A DNA stretch of 61,405 nucleotides from Nocardiopsis endophytica (GTDB taxonomy: Bacteria; Actinomycetota; Actinomycetes; Streptosporangiales; Streptosporangiaceae): assembly GCF_027706725.1 (NCBI RefSeq), contig NZ_JAQFWQ010000035.1, positions 1-61,405 of the forward strand, given 5' to 3'. The first letter of the stretch is position 1. Each line of letters starts with the position of its first letter. The position numbers and the translations under genes are program-made. Below, piece after piece: positions 41,574 to 50,195 of this stretch. The notes under the pieces are model-generated. The model was not told where the DNA came from. It ran no database searches and saw only the letters and a program-made list of their open reading frames with translations.

Positions 41574-43466
41574 GTGTCCGATATGTGCGACCATTTGCGG
41601 GTGATCGATGAGTTTCGCGCGGCATTCCAGGAGCTGATCGACGCCTCCGTCGCCTCGGACACCGAACGCTTCCCCGAAGCGGTGCACCGCGTCTACAACC
41701 TGGCCCACCACGTCCCCGCCGAAGAACGGGAACTGGCGCTGGAGGCCCTGGGCACCCTGCTGTCCGGCGGCCACACCGGACCCGGCATCACCGCCGACCT
41801 GTGCGTGGTGGCCGGAGCGCTGGTGGAGTCGGGCGCCATACCCGGGGAGACCGGGACCACCGTCGTGCGCCTGCTGCGCACCATGGGCCAGGGCGCCGCC
41901 GTCTTCCTGCACGCCTGGAACGCCGCGGGCGCCGGAGAGGTCCCCGACCCCGACGAGGTCACCGCCCAGGCCGAGCAGACCGTCGCCGAGGAACTGGGCG
42001 AGACCGCCGCCACCGCCACCATCTGCTGGTGGACCATCCGCCGCCACGCCCTGGCCGCGGCCACCATGCTCGCCGACCACCGCGTGCGCGCCGCCGTGCG
42101 CGGCGACACCGCCCTGGGCGCCGAGCTGATCGCCATCTCCAACCAGCTCTCCGCACGCCTGGAGGAGTTCGCCGAGATGCGCGCCCTGCTGCGCATGACC
42201 GGCGCCACCTCCGCCCTGGTCCTGGACCGGGCCACCGGGCGCGGCTTCCGCGTGTTCTTCGAGGGCATCGGCGACAACTTCCAGCTGCACACCCTGCTCG
42301 CCGACGCCCTGGTGGGCGAGGAGGGCCAGGGGCTGCCCGGCCACCGGCCCGACGAGCGCTGGACCGCCGCCTTCCGCGACACCGAGCCCGACCCGGCCGC
42401 GGGCCCGGTCAAGGGCTGGTGGAACCTGGTGGCCCTGGACGGCTCGTGGGTGTGGAACGAGGGCGTGCCCGCCGACATCCCCACCCACGACGGCGAGCAC
42501 GTGCTCGTGCTGGACGCCCAGCCCTACCCGCGCTCGTGGAACGCCCGCAGGCGCCACCCCCAGGTGACCGGGTGGCTGGAGGTCGACACCGAGCTCGGCC
42601 CCGAGGAGACCGAGCAGTGGTGGGCCCGCGCCGCCCCGCCCACCGACACCGCCTCGGGCACCTTCTCGGCCTTCGAACGCCCCGCTGCGGCCGCCGCGGC
42701 GGCCGCGCCGGCGCCGCAGCAGCCCGGGCCCGACGCGGACCAGGAGGAGCCCGGCCCGCCCGCCGCCGGGACGGCGACCGGGCCCGCCCCGGGTGAGGCC
42801 CACGAGCCCGCCGGGGAAGCCGACGAGGGCACCGGCCTGCCCACGCCCTCCGCCCCCGCCTTCGACGCCGAGCCGGCCGCACCCGGGCAGGACGGCGCCG
42901 GGGAGGACGCCGAGCACGCCGGCGAACCCGCGTTCTCTGCCGCCGCCGGCGAGGGCCCCGACGCCGACCCCGGCCCCTGGCCCTCCGCTGAGGCGACCCT
43001 GCCGGGGACCGGCCCCATCGAGTCGGGGCTGGGACCCTGGCCCGGGTACGGCCAGGACGCGCAGGAGCCCCCGGCCGCCCCCGAGTGGGACCGCGCGCCC
43101 GCCCCGGTGCCGGTGCCCTCCCTGTCCGGCCCCGCCCCCGTCCACGAGGACGGCGGCGAGGAATCCTCCGAGGTCTCGGCGGCACCGGACGGCCCCGGGG
43201 ACGCCGACGCGGCCCAGGACGGGTCCGGACCGGAGGGCGAGGCCGCCGAGGCCCCCGCCCCCGAGCCGGCGGACGCCCCCGAGCCCCAGGTCGCGGCGAC
43301 CGAGCAGATCCCCGTGCTGACCGAGGAGATGCTGCGCGCCTACGACGAGGAGCGCGCCGCCCAGGCCGAGGAGGAGCCCGAACAGGGCCCACCCGGCAAG
43401 CGCATCCTGCCGCCGCTGCCGCCGGGGGTGTCCAAGAGGTCCGGCTGGGGCCCCACCTGGCGCTGA
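41574..43466 (+). CDS. Uncharacterised two-part protein coupled to a recombinase
   Basis: This is a 630-residue protein. Residues 1-365 look globular and helical (RVIDEFRAAFQELIDASVAS, TATICWWTIRRHALAAATML, LHTLLADALVGEEGQGL, PVKGWWNLVALDGSWVWNEG). Residues 365-630 are Pro/Ala/Glu-rich and disordered, ending in a conserved-looking KRILPPLPPGVSKRSGWGP tail. There are no known motifs, membrane segments or signal peptide. The start may be GTG 41574, ATG 41583 or GTG 41601. Spacing of 7 bases from the recombinase stop implies co-expression, so a DNA-related or recombinase-partner role is possible. I do not recognise it. Confidence 0.7.
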   Translation: MSDMCDHLRVIDEFRAAFQELIDASVASDTERFPEAVHRVYNLAHHVPAEERELALEALGTLLSGGHTGPGITADLCVVAGALVESGAIPGETGTTVVRLLRTMGQGAAVFLHAWNAAGAGEVPDPDEVTAQAEQTVAEELGETAATATICWWTIRRHALAAATMLADHRVRAAVRGDTALGAELIAISNQLSARLEEFAEMRALLRMTGATSALVLDRATGRGFRVFFEGIGDNFQLHTLLADALVGEEGQGLPGHRPDERWTAAFRDTEPDPAAGPVKGWWNLVALDGSWVWNEGVPADIPTHDGEHVLVLDAQPYPRSWNARRRHPQVTGWLEVDTELGPEETEQWWARAAPPTDTASGTFSAFERPAAAAAAAAPAPQQPGPDADQEEPGPPAAGTATGPAPGEAHEPAGEADEGTGLPTPSAPAFDAEPAAPGQDGAGEDAEHAGEPAFSAAAGEGPDADPGPWPSAEATLPGTGPIESGLGPWPGYGQDAQEPPAAPEWDRAPAPVPVPSLSGPAPVHEDGGEESSEVSAAPDGPGDADAAQDGSGPEGEAAEAPAPEPADAPEPQVAATEQIPVLTEEMLRAYDEERAAQAEEEPEQGPPGKRILPPLPPGVSKRSGWGPTWR

Positions 43467-43777
43467 GCCGCCCCGAGGGGCCCGGGCCGACCGCAGGGGA
43501 GAGCCGACCGCTGCTCCGCCCGCCGGCCTCGGCCGAGAGCGGCGAGCCTCCAGAGGGGGCACCGAAGGGGCGGCGGTCCTGTATCGCCGTCTCCGCCACC
43601 GGTCCTCAGGCGGGTGCGTGGCGGGTGTGTTCGTCGGCGGCGGCAAAGCGGGCGCCCCGGCGCACTTATCGCCGCTTGTCGCGATGAGTGCGCGTCATCG
43701 GGGCGGACGCCCGCACCGGGGACGCCGCTGGCGGGCTCGTCCGTCGTGGACCTGCCGGGTACGGGCCGCGCCCTTGC
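43467..43777. repeat. Intergenic region with large imperfect palindrome
   Basis: There is no gene here. GCGCACTTATCGC (43660-43672) and GCGATGAGTGCGC (43681-43693) pair with one mismatch around 8 bases. Outer GCGGGCGCCCC / GGGGCGGACGCCCGC blocks extend the symmetry to about 43649-43714. It could be a cruciform site, a terminator for the convergent genes or a MITE. Confidence 0.55.
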
Positions 43778-44281
43778 TCAGGCCATGTTGCGGCGCCTGG
43801 AGCGGGAGCCGTCCCCGTCCTCGTAGTCCTCGTCGTAGAGGCCGTCGAAGTACTCGTCCGGGCTCACGCTGCCCTGGTCCTCGCGCACCCAGCGCGAGGG
43901 CACCAGCATGGGCGCCACCATCAGCACCGCCAGCGGCAGGAACACCCCCAGCCCCAGCAGCTGCACCGCCCCCTCCTGGCCCGGCACCCACGAGGGCACC
44001 CGGTCGGCCAGCCCCGGCCGCAGCACCGCCACGGCGCTGGCGGCCATCAGGGTCAGCCCGGCGATCCCGGGCAGCATGGGCGTCAGCCGGGGCCCGACCA
44101 GCGTCACCGCGACGACCAGGGCCAGGGCCCCCAGCCCCGCGACGGTGATCGCGCCAGCGGTGTCGGCGAAGGTCCCCCCGGCCCCGTTGAGCGCGGCCAG
44201 GCGGGGCTGTGCCCACCCGACGCCGAGCGCGACCACGGGGGCGAGGAGGAGACCGACGAAGAATCCGACGACGTGTCGCAC
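43778..44281 (-). CDS. Uncharacterised membrane protein
   Basis: This 167-residue protein has four hydrophobic segments, the first RHVVGFFVGLLLAPVVALGV and the last GLGVFLPLAVLMVAPMLVP. The cytoplasmic acidic tail DQGSVSPDEYFDGLYDEDYE ends in SRSRRRNMA. It resembles short membrane proteins of unknown function in other filamentous actinobacteria. GTG at 44281 follows GAGGAG. It is monocistronic. Confidence 0.7.
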   Translation of the reverse strand: MRHVVGFFVGLLLAPVVALGVGWAQPRLAALNGAGGTFADTAGAITVAGLGALALVVAVTLVGPRLTPMLPGIAGLTLMAASAVAVLRPGLADRVPSWVPGQEGAVQLLGLGVFLPLAVLMVAPMLVPSRWVREDQGSVSPDEYFDGLYDEDYEDGDGSRSRRRNMA

Positions 44282-45018
44282 CGAACAGCTCCTCTCGAAG
44301 TCGAGCCTGCACCATAGCGACATTTGCCGCCACCTGGGCATCTCGGACACCCGGAGTGACCGGCGCGCCCGCCCCCGGCCGCACCGCCCGCGCCCCCGAA
44401 CGCCCGCTGAGCCGCCGCTGACGGCCCCGGCCCCGCCCCGAGGAAAAACACGCACAGTAGCCGCCGCCCGGTGGCCGGCCCCCGGGCCGACCGACCGCCC
44501 GCCGGCCGCCCCGACACCCCCGCAACCAGCCCGCACCCAGAAGAACCCCAGCTCACGACAGGGAGCGGAAGGCGAACGGCGCCGCGCGCACCACCCGGCC
44601 CAGCACAGGGCCGCGGATCCGGGCCACAAGTCCCCACTTGGGTCGCCGAAGGTCCCGACCCGGACGAAGGCGCCCCCGGACCCACCCGGACCCGCCCCCT
44701 GGCGGAACCACCGCAGGCCCCGGCGCGGCGCGCCTTCGGAGCTCTGACCGGGGGCCCACCAACCGCAAGCGGTCATGGTCGCCGAGGGGGTCCGGCACCG
44801 CCCCTCCAGGGGCGGTGGTGATCCGGCGCGGTGAAGGGGTCGCTCCGGGCACGGGAGTGCGGCGGGACCGCGGAGCGGTGTGATCCGCCGTGGCGGGATG
44901 CCCGGTGCGCACACGGGAAGCGGCCCCGACCCGCCGACAAGGGCCCGCCGGACGTTCCCGCCACAACACGCGCCCGCCGCCCCGGCCCTCCGCCGCCGGC
45001 GCATCTAGGGTGGTGGGC
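44282..45018. other. 737-base intergenic region
   Basis: I see no gene, strong promoter or repeat except the leaderless -10 box TAGGGT (45006-45011) of the next gene at its right end. Open frames here are Pro/Arg-rich mirrors of one another. Confidence 0.4.
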
Positions 45019-45441
45019 GTGAGCGACGACCAGCAGCGGCCCGGCCCCGCCGAGGACCCCGACGTGATCGAACTGGCCACCCGCGTGTTCAACTTCGCGC
45101 GCACCGGCGACAGCGGAGCCCTGTGCGCCTACCTGGACGCGGGCGTGCCGGTGGACCTGACCAACGACAGCGGCGACACCCTGGTCATGCTGGCCGCCTA
45201 CCACGGCCACCCCGACGCCGTACAGGCGCTGTGCGACAGGGGCGCCGACCTCGACCGCCTCAACGACCGCGGCCAGTCGCCCCTGGCCGGAGCGGTCTTC
45301 AAGGGCGAGGAACGGATCGTGCGGATCCTGGTCCGCCACGGCGCCGACCCCGCCGCGGGCACCCCCTCGGCCGTCGAGGCGGCGCGCATGTTCGACAAGC
45401 AGGAGTTCCTGGACCTCTTCGACAAGGGCGCCCAGGCCTGA
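45019..45441 (+). CDS. Ankyrin-repeat protein
   Basis: This 140-residue protein has about three ankyrin repeats: GALCAYLDAGVPVDLTNDSG, then DTLVMLAAYHGHPDAVQALC followed by DRGADLDRLNDRGQSPLAGA, then RIVRILVRHGADPAAG. Small bacterial ankyrin proteins bind partner proteins; the partner is unknown. GTG at 45019 lies 7 bases after TAGGGT, so the message is leaderless. It is monocistronic. Confidence 0.88.
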   Translation: MSDDQQRPGPAEDPDVIELATRVFNFARTGDSGALCAYLDAGVPVDLTNDSGDTLVMLAAYHGHPDAVQALCDRGADLDRLNDRGQSPLAGAVFKGEERIVRILVRHGADPAAGTPSAVEAARMFDKQEFLDLFDKGAQA

Positions 45442-45543
45442 GGGCCCACCGCCCGGCGGGGGAGCGGGCGGCCCCGGCACACGGGCGGGGGGCGGCGCCG
45501 CGCGCCGCCCCCGCCGCTTCGTCCGCACCGCCGACCGGCCCCC

Positions 45544-47073
45544 TTACCCGGAGGACCGCCCGCCGTCCCCTCCACGGCCGCCGTCCCCGCCTGTGGGCCC
45601 CTCACCGCCGCCGGAGGCCAGGTCGCGCCCGTCGGCCCGGGTGTACAGCGGCTCAGAGCTCACCGGCACCGCACCCCACCGGCGCCGCGCCTCATAGGCC
45701 ACCAGCACCACCGCCACCGATACCAGTGTCGCCGCCAGGGGAGTGCGCTGGTCCGGCAGCACCGCCATCGCCCCCAGCACCGCCAGCAGCGCCACCAGCA
45801 CCGCCCACGACAGGTACGGGAACCCCCACATGCGGAACCGCAGCCGCTCGGGCTCCTCGCGCCGCAGCCGAGCCCCCATCACCAGCTGGGAGGCCACGAT
45901 CACCAGGAACAGCACCAGCAGGATCGCGCCGATCGAGGCCACCAGGAACCCGAACACCGCATCGCCCCACAGGTAGTTGCCCACCACCGAGGCGTACCCC
46001 ACGCACGTGCCCAGCAGGATCGCCCGCGCGGGGACCCCGCGCCGCGTCACCGACGCCAGCGCCCGCGGGGCGTCCCCCTGCCGGGTCAGCACGTGCAGCA
46101 TCCGCGAGGAGGTGTACAGCGCCGCGTTCAGCACGCTCAGCACCGCGATGAACACCACCACCTCCATCACCAGCGGCGCCGCGGGCACCCCCACCGTCTC
46201 CATCACCGACACGAAGGGGCTCTTGAGCAGCTCGGCGGTGTCCCAGGGCACCACCGCCACCACCACCAGGATCGAGGCGATGTAGAACAGCGCGATCCGC
46301 CACAGCACGTTGGTCGTGGCCCGCGCCACCCCCTGCTCGGGCTCGTCGCTCTCCCCGGCGGCGATCGTCACGATCTCCACGCCCCCGAAGGAGAACAGCA
46401 CCACCACCACGGCGGCCAGCACCGCCGCCCACCCGTTGGGCACGAACCCGCCGTTCGCCCACAGGTTGGACAGCGTCATGCCCTCGCCGCCGGGCCACAG
46501 CCCCAGCGCGTACAGCCCGCCCAGCACCAGGAAGCCCACGATCGTGGCCACCTTCACCAGCGAGAACAGCGACTCGGTCTCACCGAACACCCGCACCGAG
46601 ATCAGGTTGGCCCCGGTCATCACCACCAGCAGCAGCAGCGACAGCAGCCACCCCGGCAGCGGGATCCACCCCGAAAGCATCGCCGCACCGGCCACCGCCT
46701 CGGCCGCCACCAGCACCGAGTACATCCACCAGTACAGCCACCCGATGGCGAACCCGGCGCGCGGCCCCAGGGCCAGGCGCGCGTAGTCGGAGAAGGAGCC
46801 CGAGGCCGGCCGCGCCACCACCATCTCGCCCAGCGCGCGCAGCGTCAGCAGCACCAGCGCGCCGGCGATGGCATAGGAGACCACGGCCGCCGGCCCGGCG
46901 GCGTGGATCACCGCGCCCGAGCCGATGAACAGGCCCGCGCCCACCGAACCGCCGATGGCGATCATCGCCATGTGGCGGCGGCGCAGCGTGTGCGCCAGGC
47001 CCGGCCTGCCCTTGCCGTCAGCGGAAGAGGTCGTCGTCGCCCCCCGGTCGGGGGATTCATCGTGCGAGGTCAC
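45544..47073 (-). CDS. Amino-acid permease (APC superfamily, AAT family)
   Basis: This is a 509-residue, 12-helix transporter. The family signature is GLAHTLRRRHMAMIAIGGSV followed by GAGLFIGSGAVIHAAGPAAV, then ALGEMVVARPASGSFSDYAR. It imports an amino acid with protons; relatives carry D-Ala/Gly/Ser, Phe or GABA, and the substrate is not decidable. GTG at 47073 is 8 bases after TAGCCT (47082-47087), another leaderless-type start. The C-terminal Gly-rich tail is disordered. It is monocistronic. Confidence 0.88.
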   Translation of the reverse strand: MTSHDESPDRGATTTSSADGKGRPGLAHTLRRRHMAMIAIGGSVGAGLFIGSGAVIHAAGPAAVVSYAIAGALVLLTLRALGEMVVARPASGSFSDYARLALGPRAGFAIGWLYWWMYSVLVAAEAVAGAAMLSGWIPLPGWLLSLLLLVVMTGANLISVRVFGETESLFSLVKVATIVGFLVLGGLYALGLWPGGEGMTLSNLWANGGFVPNGWAAVLAAVVVVLFSFGGVEIVTIAAGESDEPEQGVARATTNVLWRIALFYIASILVVVAVVPWDTAELLKSPFVSVMETVGVPAAPLVMEVVVFIAVLSVLNAALYTSSRMLHVLTRQGDAPRALASVTRRGVPARAILLGTCVGYASVVGNYLWGDAVFGFLVASIGAILLVLFLVIVASQLVMGARLRREEPERLRFRMWGFPYLSWAVLVALLAVLGAMAVLPDQRTPLAATLVSVAVVLVAYEARRRWGAVPVSSEPLYTRADGRDLASGGGEGPTGGDGGRGGDGGRSSG

Positions 47074-47193
47074 AGCCCACGAGGCTACGCGGTGCACCCG
47101 CGCGGGCACCGCACCGGGGCCCAGCAGCGGCCCCGCCCGGCCCCGGAAGTGACCAAGATCATCCCCATGCGCCGCCCGCGGGCGGGCCGCGCC

Positions 47194-47451
47194 TCACCCC
47201 GCCGCGCCCCCGGCGCCCTCGCCGTCCGGCCGCAGCGGCCGCATCGCGTGCTCGGCCTCCTCCTCGGTCAGCAGCCCGCTGCGCGCCGCCGTGCGCAGCG
47301 TCTCCTTGGCCAGCAGGATGTGCTGGCGCGACCTGCCCCCGGGACGCGTGATGCGCCCGTCCCGCCACAGCGGCTTGAGCGCCAGATAGGCGTGGGCATC
47401 GCTCAACCGCCCCTGGTCCAAAGCCGACAGAAGATCCTCGCGTGCGCTCAA
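47194..47451 (-). CDS. Small uncharacterised soluble protein
   Basis: This is an 85-residue, helical protein with LLSALDQGRLSDAHAYLALK and HILLAKETLRTAARSGLLTE followed by EEAEHAMRPL. Its TTG start (47451) is unusual; GAGGC lies just before it, and no ATG or GTG fits better. Codon use at the third position supports coding. The function is unknown. It lies upstream of the permease gene on the same strand but is separated from it by 120 bases and the permease promoter. Confidence 0.5.
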   Translation of the reverse strand: MSAREDLLSALDQGRLSDAHAYLALKPLWRDGRITRPGGRSRQHILLAKETLRTAARSGLLTEEEAEHAMRPLRPDGEGAGGAAG

Positions 47452-47662
47452 GGCCTCATCACCGCCCCGTCGTCACCGACAGCGTCCCGGCGGAGCGCGG
47501 ACGCACCGTGCCCCCGCCAGAACCGAAAGTAGCGACACCCCGCCCCTCCCCGGGGCCGTTTCGGCCAATCCCAGCGACTTTTCCACCCCCGGGACCACAG
47601 GGTTCACCCGCCTGACGCCCGCGAGCCCCCGCACCGACGCCCCGCAAAGGAGCCCGCAAGCC

Positions 47663-47704
47663 CCCCCGGGGGCGCAGAAGAACAGTCTCCCGCGCCCCCG
47701 GGGG
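47663..47704 (-). terminator. Hairpin terminator of the toxin-antitoxin-like operon
   Basis: A perfect 13-base-pair stem (47663-47675 with 47692-47704) with a 16-base loop lies 8 bases after the PIN-like gene stop. Confidence 0.7.
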
Positions 47705-47711
47705 AACACAC

Positions 47712-48119
47712 TCAGGGCATCTCATCCAGCGGGGTATCGGGCAGCCACGTCCGCCACCGCTTGACCGACCCGGCCTCCACGATCACCGGACAGCCCGCAT
47801 ACACCCCGTCAGCGGCCAGCACCGTGTGCGCCTCCGCAGGCGTCATCCCCATCCCCTCCCACCGCGCAGTGAGCCCTTTCACCACCAGGGCGGTACTCAG
47901 GTCCAGGACACCGCAGACGAACACCGGATCGTCCAGGCGCGCACGGATCTGCTCCACCCGCCTCGTGGGCAGATCCTCCAGCGCCTCCATCACGGCCAGC
48001 GCCGGCACGTGCAGGGACGTCACACGGTCGACGGCGACCTCGACCACCGTGGACATGAAGTCCGACCCCCGCATCCACGCCCTCACCGCCGACGGCGACA
48101 GGATCTTCCCGGCGATCAC
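47712..48119 (-). CDS. PIN-like domain protein (VapC-type toxin or relative)
   Basis: This 135-residue protein has the overall PIN-domain layout: ILSPSAVRAWM, then LAVMEALEDL with an acidic residue, and EAHTVLAADGVYAGCPVIVE near the end. The first catalytic Asp of PIN nucleases (usually in VLDASAL) is Ser here, and the last TxD is changed, so activity is doubtful. GTG at 48119 overlaps the upstream antitoxin-like stop as GTGA, the usual toxin-antitoxin order. If active it would cut RNA; if not it may be a decayed or moonlighting toxin. Confidence 0.6.
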   Translation of the reverse strand: MIAGKILSPSAVRAWMRGSDFMSTVVEVAVDRVTSLHVPALAVMEALEDLPTRRVEQIRARLDDPVFVCGVLDLSTALVVKGLTARWEGMGMTPAEAHTVLAADGVYAGCPVIVEAGSVKRWRTWLPDTPLDEMP

Positions 48120-48403
48120 CCCGCCCCGCCTTCACCCTCCGCAGACCCGCCGTCCGGACCGCCCATGATGCTCTCGGCCCACGCCCGCGCCCGCGCGTAC
48201 TCCTCAGGATCGCGCTGCCGGGCCTCGGCGGCGTCCTGGCGGATGAGCGTCCGGGCGTTCTGCTGGGCACGCCACTTCTGGTCCATGGCGTCGTTCACCC
48301 AGGCCGACACCGAGCGCACCTCCCCCGTCTCGACGGCCCTGTCGGCCACATCGAGCAGATCGGGATCCAATGTCACCGTCACGCGCCTCTTCACCTCACT
48401 CAT
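48116..48403 (-). CDS. Ribbon-helix-helix antitoxin-like protein
   Basis: This 95-residue protein has an N-terminal ribbon-helix-helix DNA-binding fold (KRRVTVTLDPDLLDVADRAV, SVSAWVNDAMDQKWR) and an acidic, helical C-terminal half that would wrap the toxin. It overlaps the PIN-like gene by four bases. TATGAT (48410-48415) lies 6 bases before the ATG, so the operon message is leaderless. CATA/TATG half-sites at 48401-48417 cover the -10, which suits autoregulation. Confidence 0.75.
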   Translation of the reverse strand: MSEVKRRVTVTLDPDLLDVADRAVETGEVRSVSAWVNDAMDQKWRAQQNARTLIRQDAAEARQRDPEEYARARAWAESIMGGPDGGSAEGEGGAG

Positions 48404-48417
48404 ACTTTGATCATATG
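48401..48417. promoter_or_regulatory. Promoter and operator of the toxin-antitoxin-like operon
   Basis: CATACTTTGATCATATG has CATA/TATG ends around nine bases. It spans the start codon and the minus-strand -10 box TATGAT, an arrangement suited to repression by the RHH protein. Confidence 0.5.
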
Positions 48418-48526
48418 TTCTGCCTCCACTCCCGCACCAGGGACCCGGCAGGGGAGCGGAACCACAGGGAAACCTACGCCCGCCCCACGGCCCTCCGCCG
48501 GAAAACCCACGAAACCCAAAGAAAAG

Positions 48527-48544
48527 GGCGGCCCGAAGGCCGCC
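48527..48544 (-). terminator. Rho-independent terminator of the hydrolase operon
   Basis: On the minus strand GGCGGCC-TTCG-GGCCGCC is followed by CTTTTCTTTG, 24 bases after the hydrolase stop. The stable tetraloop and T-tract make this a convincing terminator. Confidence 0.85.
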
Positions 48545-48567
48545 ACCTCACCGCCCCCGAACCCCGG

Positions 48568-49344
48568 TCACCCCGACGCCGGCCCCTCCAGCACCCGCGC
48601 CGCCCCCTCACCGCCCTCCGCCGCACGCCGCGCCTCCCGCACCGCCACCACATCGGCCGCATCACCCACCAACCGCGAGAAGTTCACCGGCTGGTCCAGG
48701 CTCACCATGTGCCCCGCCCGCGGCACGTTCACCAGACGCCCCTGCGCACACGCGTCCATGAACCGCTTCTCATGGATCCGGAAATGGTCCCGCGCACCGT
48801 TCACCAACCACACCGGACCCGGATACGACCCCAGCGCCCCCAACACGTCCATATCCGCGATCTCATCGATCACCGACCGCGCCGCCTCCATCGCCAGACC
48901 GCCGTCCAGCACCGCATCGGCCCCCTCATCGGGCAGCGTCAACCGGTGGAACCGCTCGTTCACCGACAACCCCTTGTCCGGCAGCACCTCCAACAACGCC
49001 GCCGGAATCCGGTACACCTGCGCCAACGACTGCGCCGGACGCGCCGTACAGCTCGCCGCCACCAGCCCGGCCACCCGCCCCGGACTCGCCGCCGCAGCCG
49101 CGATCGACACGAAACCCCCCAGGCTCAACCCCACCAGCAGCACACGCCCGCCGACCCCGTCGACCGCCTCCAGCACCGCATCCACCGCACGCCCCAGCGA
49201 GAACTCCTCACCCCGCCGCTCACCGTGCCCCGGCAGATCCGGCGCCACCACCCGCCGCCCCTGCCCCCTCAGGAACTCCACCTGCGGACGCCACATGCTC
49301 CCCGACACCCGCAACCCGTGCACCAGCACCACCGGAACACCCAT
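48568..49344 (-). CDS. Alpha/beta-hydrolase
   Basis: This is a 258-residue serine hydrolase. The oxyanion region is VVLVHGLRVSGSMW, nucleophile Ser in VGLSLGGFVS (~residue 93), acid Asp in LVNGARDHFR and base His in VPRAGHMVSL. The ester or amide substrate is unknown. ATG at 49344 is chosen; a TTG three codons upstream sits closer to GAAGGGG and is possible. It starts 43 bases after the exonuclease III stop and is probably its co-transcribed neighbour. Confidence 0.87.
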   Translation of the reverse strand: MGVPVVLVHGLRVSGSMWRPQVEFLRGQGRRVVAPDLPGHGERRGEEFSLGRAVDAVLEAVDGVGGRVLLVGLSLGGFVSIAAAAASPGRVAGLVAASCTARPAQSLAQVYRIPAALLEVLPDKGLSVNERFHRLTLPDEGADAVLDGGLAMEAARSVIDEIADMDVLGALGSYPGPVWLVNGARDHFRIHEKRFMDACAQGRLVNVPRAGHMVSLDQPVNFSRLVGDAADVVAVREARRAAEGGEGAARVLEGPASG

Positions 49345-49386
49345 GACCGACAACCCGCCCCTTCACACGGCCCGCTCAAGCACCAC

Positions 49387-50184
49387 TCAGGAATAGGACA
49401 CCGTCACCGGCGCATGGTCCGACCACCGCGCACCGTGCGAGGCCGCCCGCTCCACACGCGCCGACGCCGCCCGCGCCGCCAGCCCCGGGGTGGCCACCTG
49501 GTAGTCGATCCGCCACCCCGCATCGTTGTCGAAGGCCCGCCCCCGGTAGGACCACCACGAATACGGACCCGCCTGATCCGGATGCAAAGCCCTCACCACA
49601 TCCACATACCCCGCCTCGCCGAACACCCGCGACAACCACGCCCGCTCCTCGGGAAGGAACCCCGATGAGCGCCGGTTGCCCCGCCAGTTCCTGAGGTCCT
49701 CCTCCCGGTGCGCGATGTTCCAGTCCCCGCACACCACCAGGTCCCGCCCGGCCGCCTCCACCTCCGAGCGCCGCCGCACCAGGTAGGGCAGGAACGCCTC
49801 CATGAACCGCTCCTTCTCCTCCTGCCGCGCCGTGCCCACCTCCCCCGAGGGCAGGTACAGGCTCGCCACCGTCACCGCCCCCAGGTCCACCTCCACATAC
49901 CGGCCCGACCCCGCGAACTCCTCGGCGCCGAACCCCACCCGGACCCCGTCCGGATCCGCCCGCGAGTACACCGCCACCCCCGCACGGCCCTTCACCTCCC
50001 CCGGAACCACCACCACATGCCACCCCGGCGGCGCGGCCGCCTCACGCGGCAGCTGCTCGGGCACCGCCCGCACCTCCTGCAGGCACACCACATCGGCCCC
50101 CGTGGCCCCCAGCCACCCCAGGAACCCCTTGCGCGCCGCCGCCCGCAACCCGTTCACGTTCACCGTCGAGATCTCCATAGGCAC
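49387..50184 (-). CDS. xthA: Exodeoxyribonuclease III (AP endonuclease)
   Basis: This 265-residue enzyme of the exonuclease-endonuclease-phosphatase fold cleaves abasic sites and blocked 3' ends in base-excision repair. Active-site motifs are ISTVNVNGLRAA (Asn), VCLQEVRA (Glu), SLYLPSGE, VVCGDWNIAHREED (Asp/Asn), WRIDYQVATPG and WSDHAPVTV (Asp-His). GTG at 50184 is 8 bases after TAGTGT (50193-50198), pointing to a leaderless start; ATG at 50178 is the alternative. The -10 overlaps the stop codon of the upstream recombinase gene. Confidence 0.92.
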   Translation of the reverse strand: MPMEISTVNVNGLRAAARKGFLGWLGATGADVVCLQEVRAVPEQLPREAAAPPGWHVVVVPGEVKGRAGVAVYSRADPDGVRVGFGAEEFAGSGRYVEVDLGAVTVASLYLPSGEVGTARQEEKERFMEAFLPYLVRRRSEVEAAGRDLVVCGDWNIAHREEDLRNWRGNRRSSGFLPEERAWLSRVFGEAGYVDVVRALHPDQAGPYSWWSYRGRAFDNDAGWRIDYQVATPGLAARAASARVERAASHGARWSDHAPVTVSYS

Positions 50185-50195
50185 AGGCCCACACA

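Noticed and set aside
44282-45018. Open frames of about 100-180 residues on both strands
   Set aside because: They mirror one another in composition, lack ribosome binding sites or leaderless boxes, and show no protein-like hydrophobic pattern.
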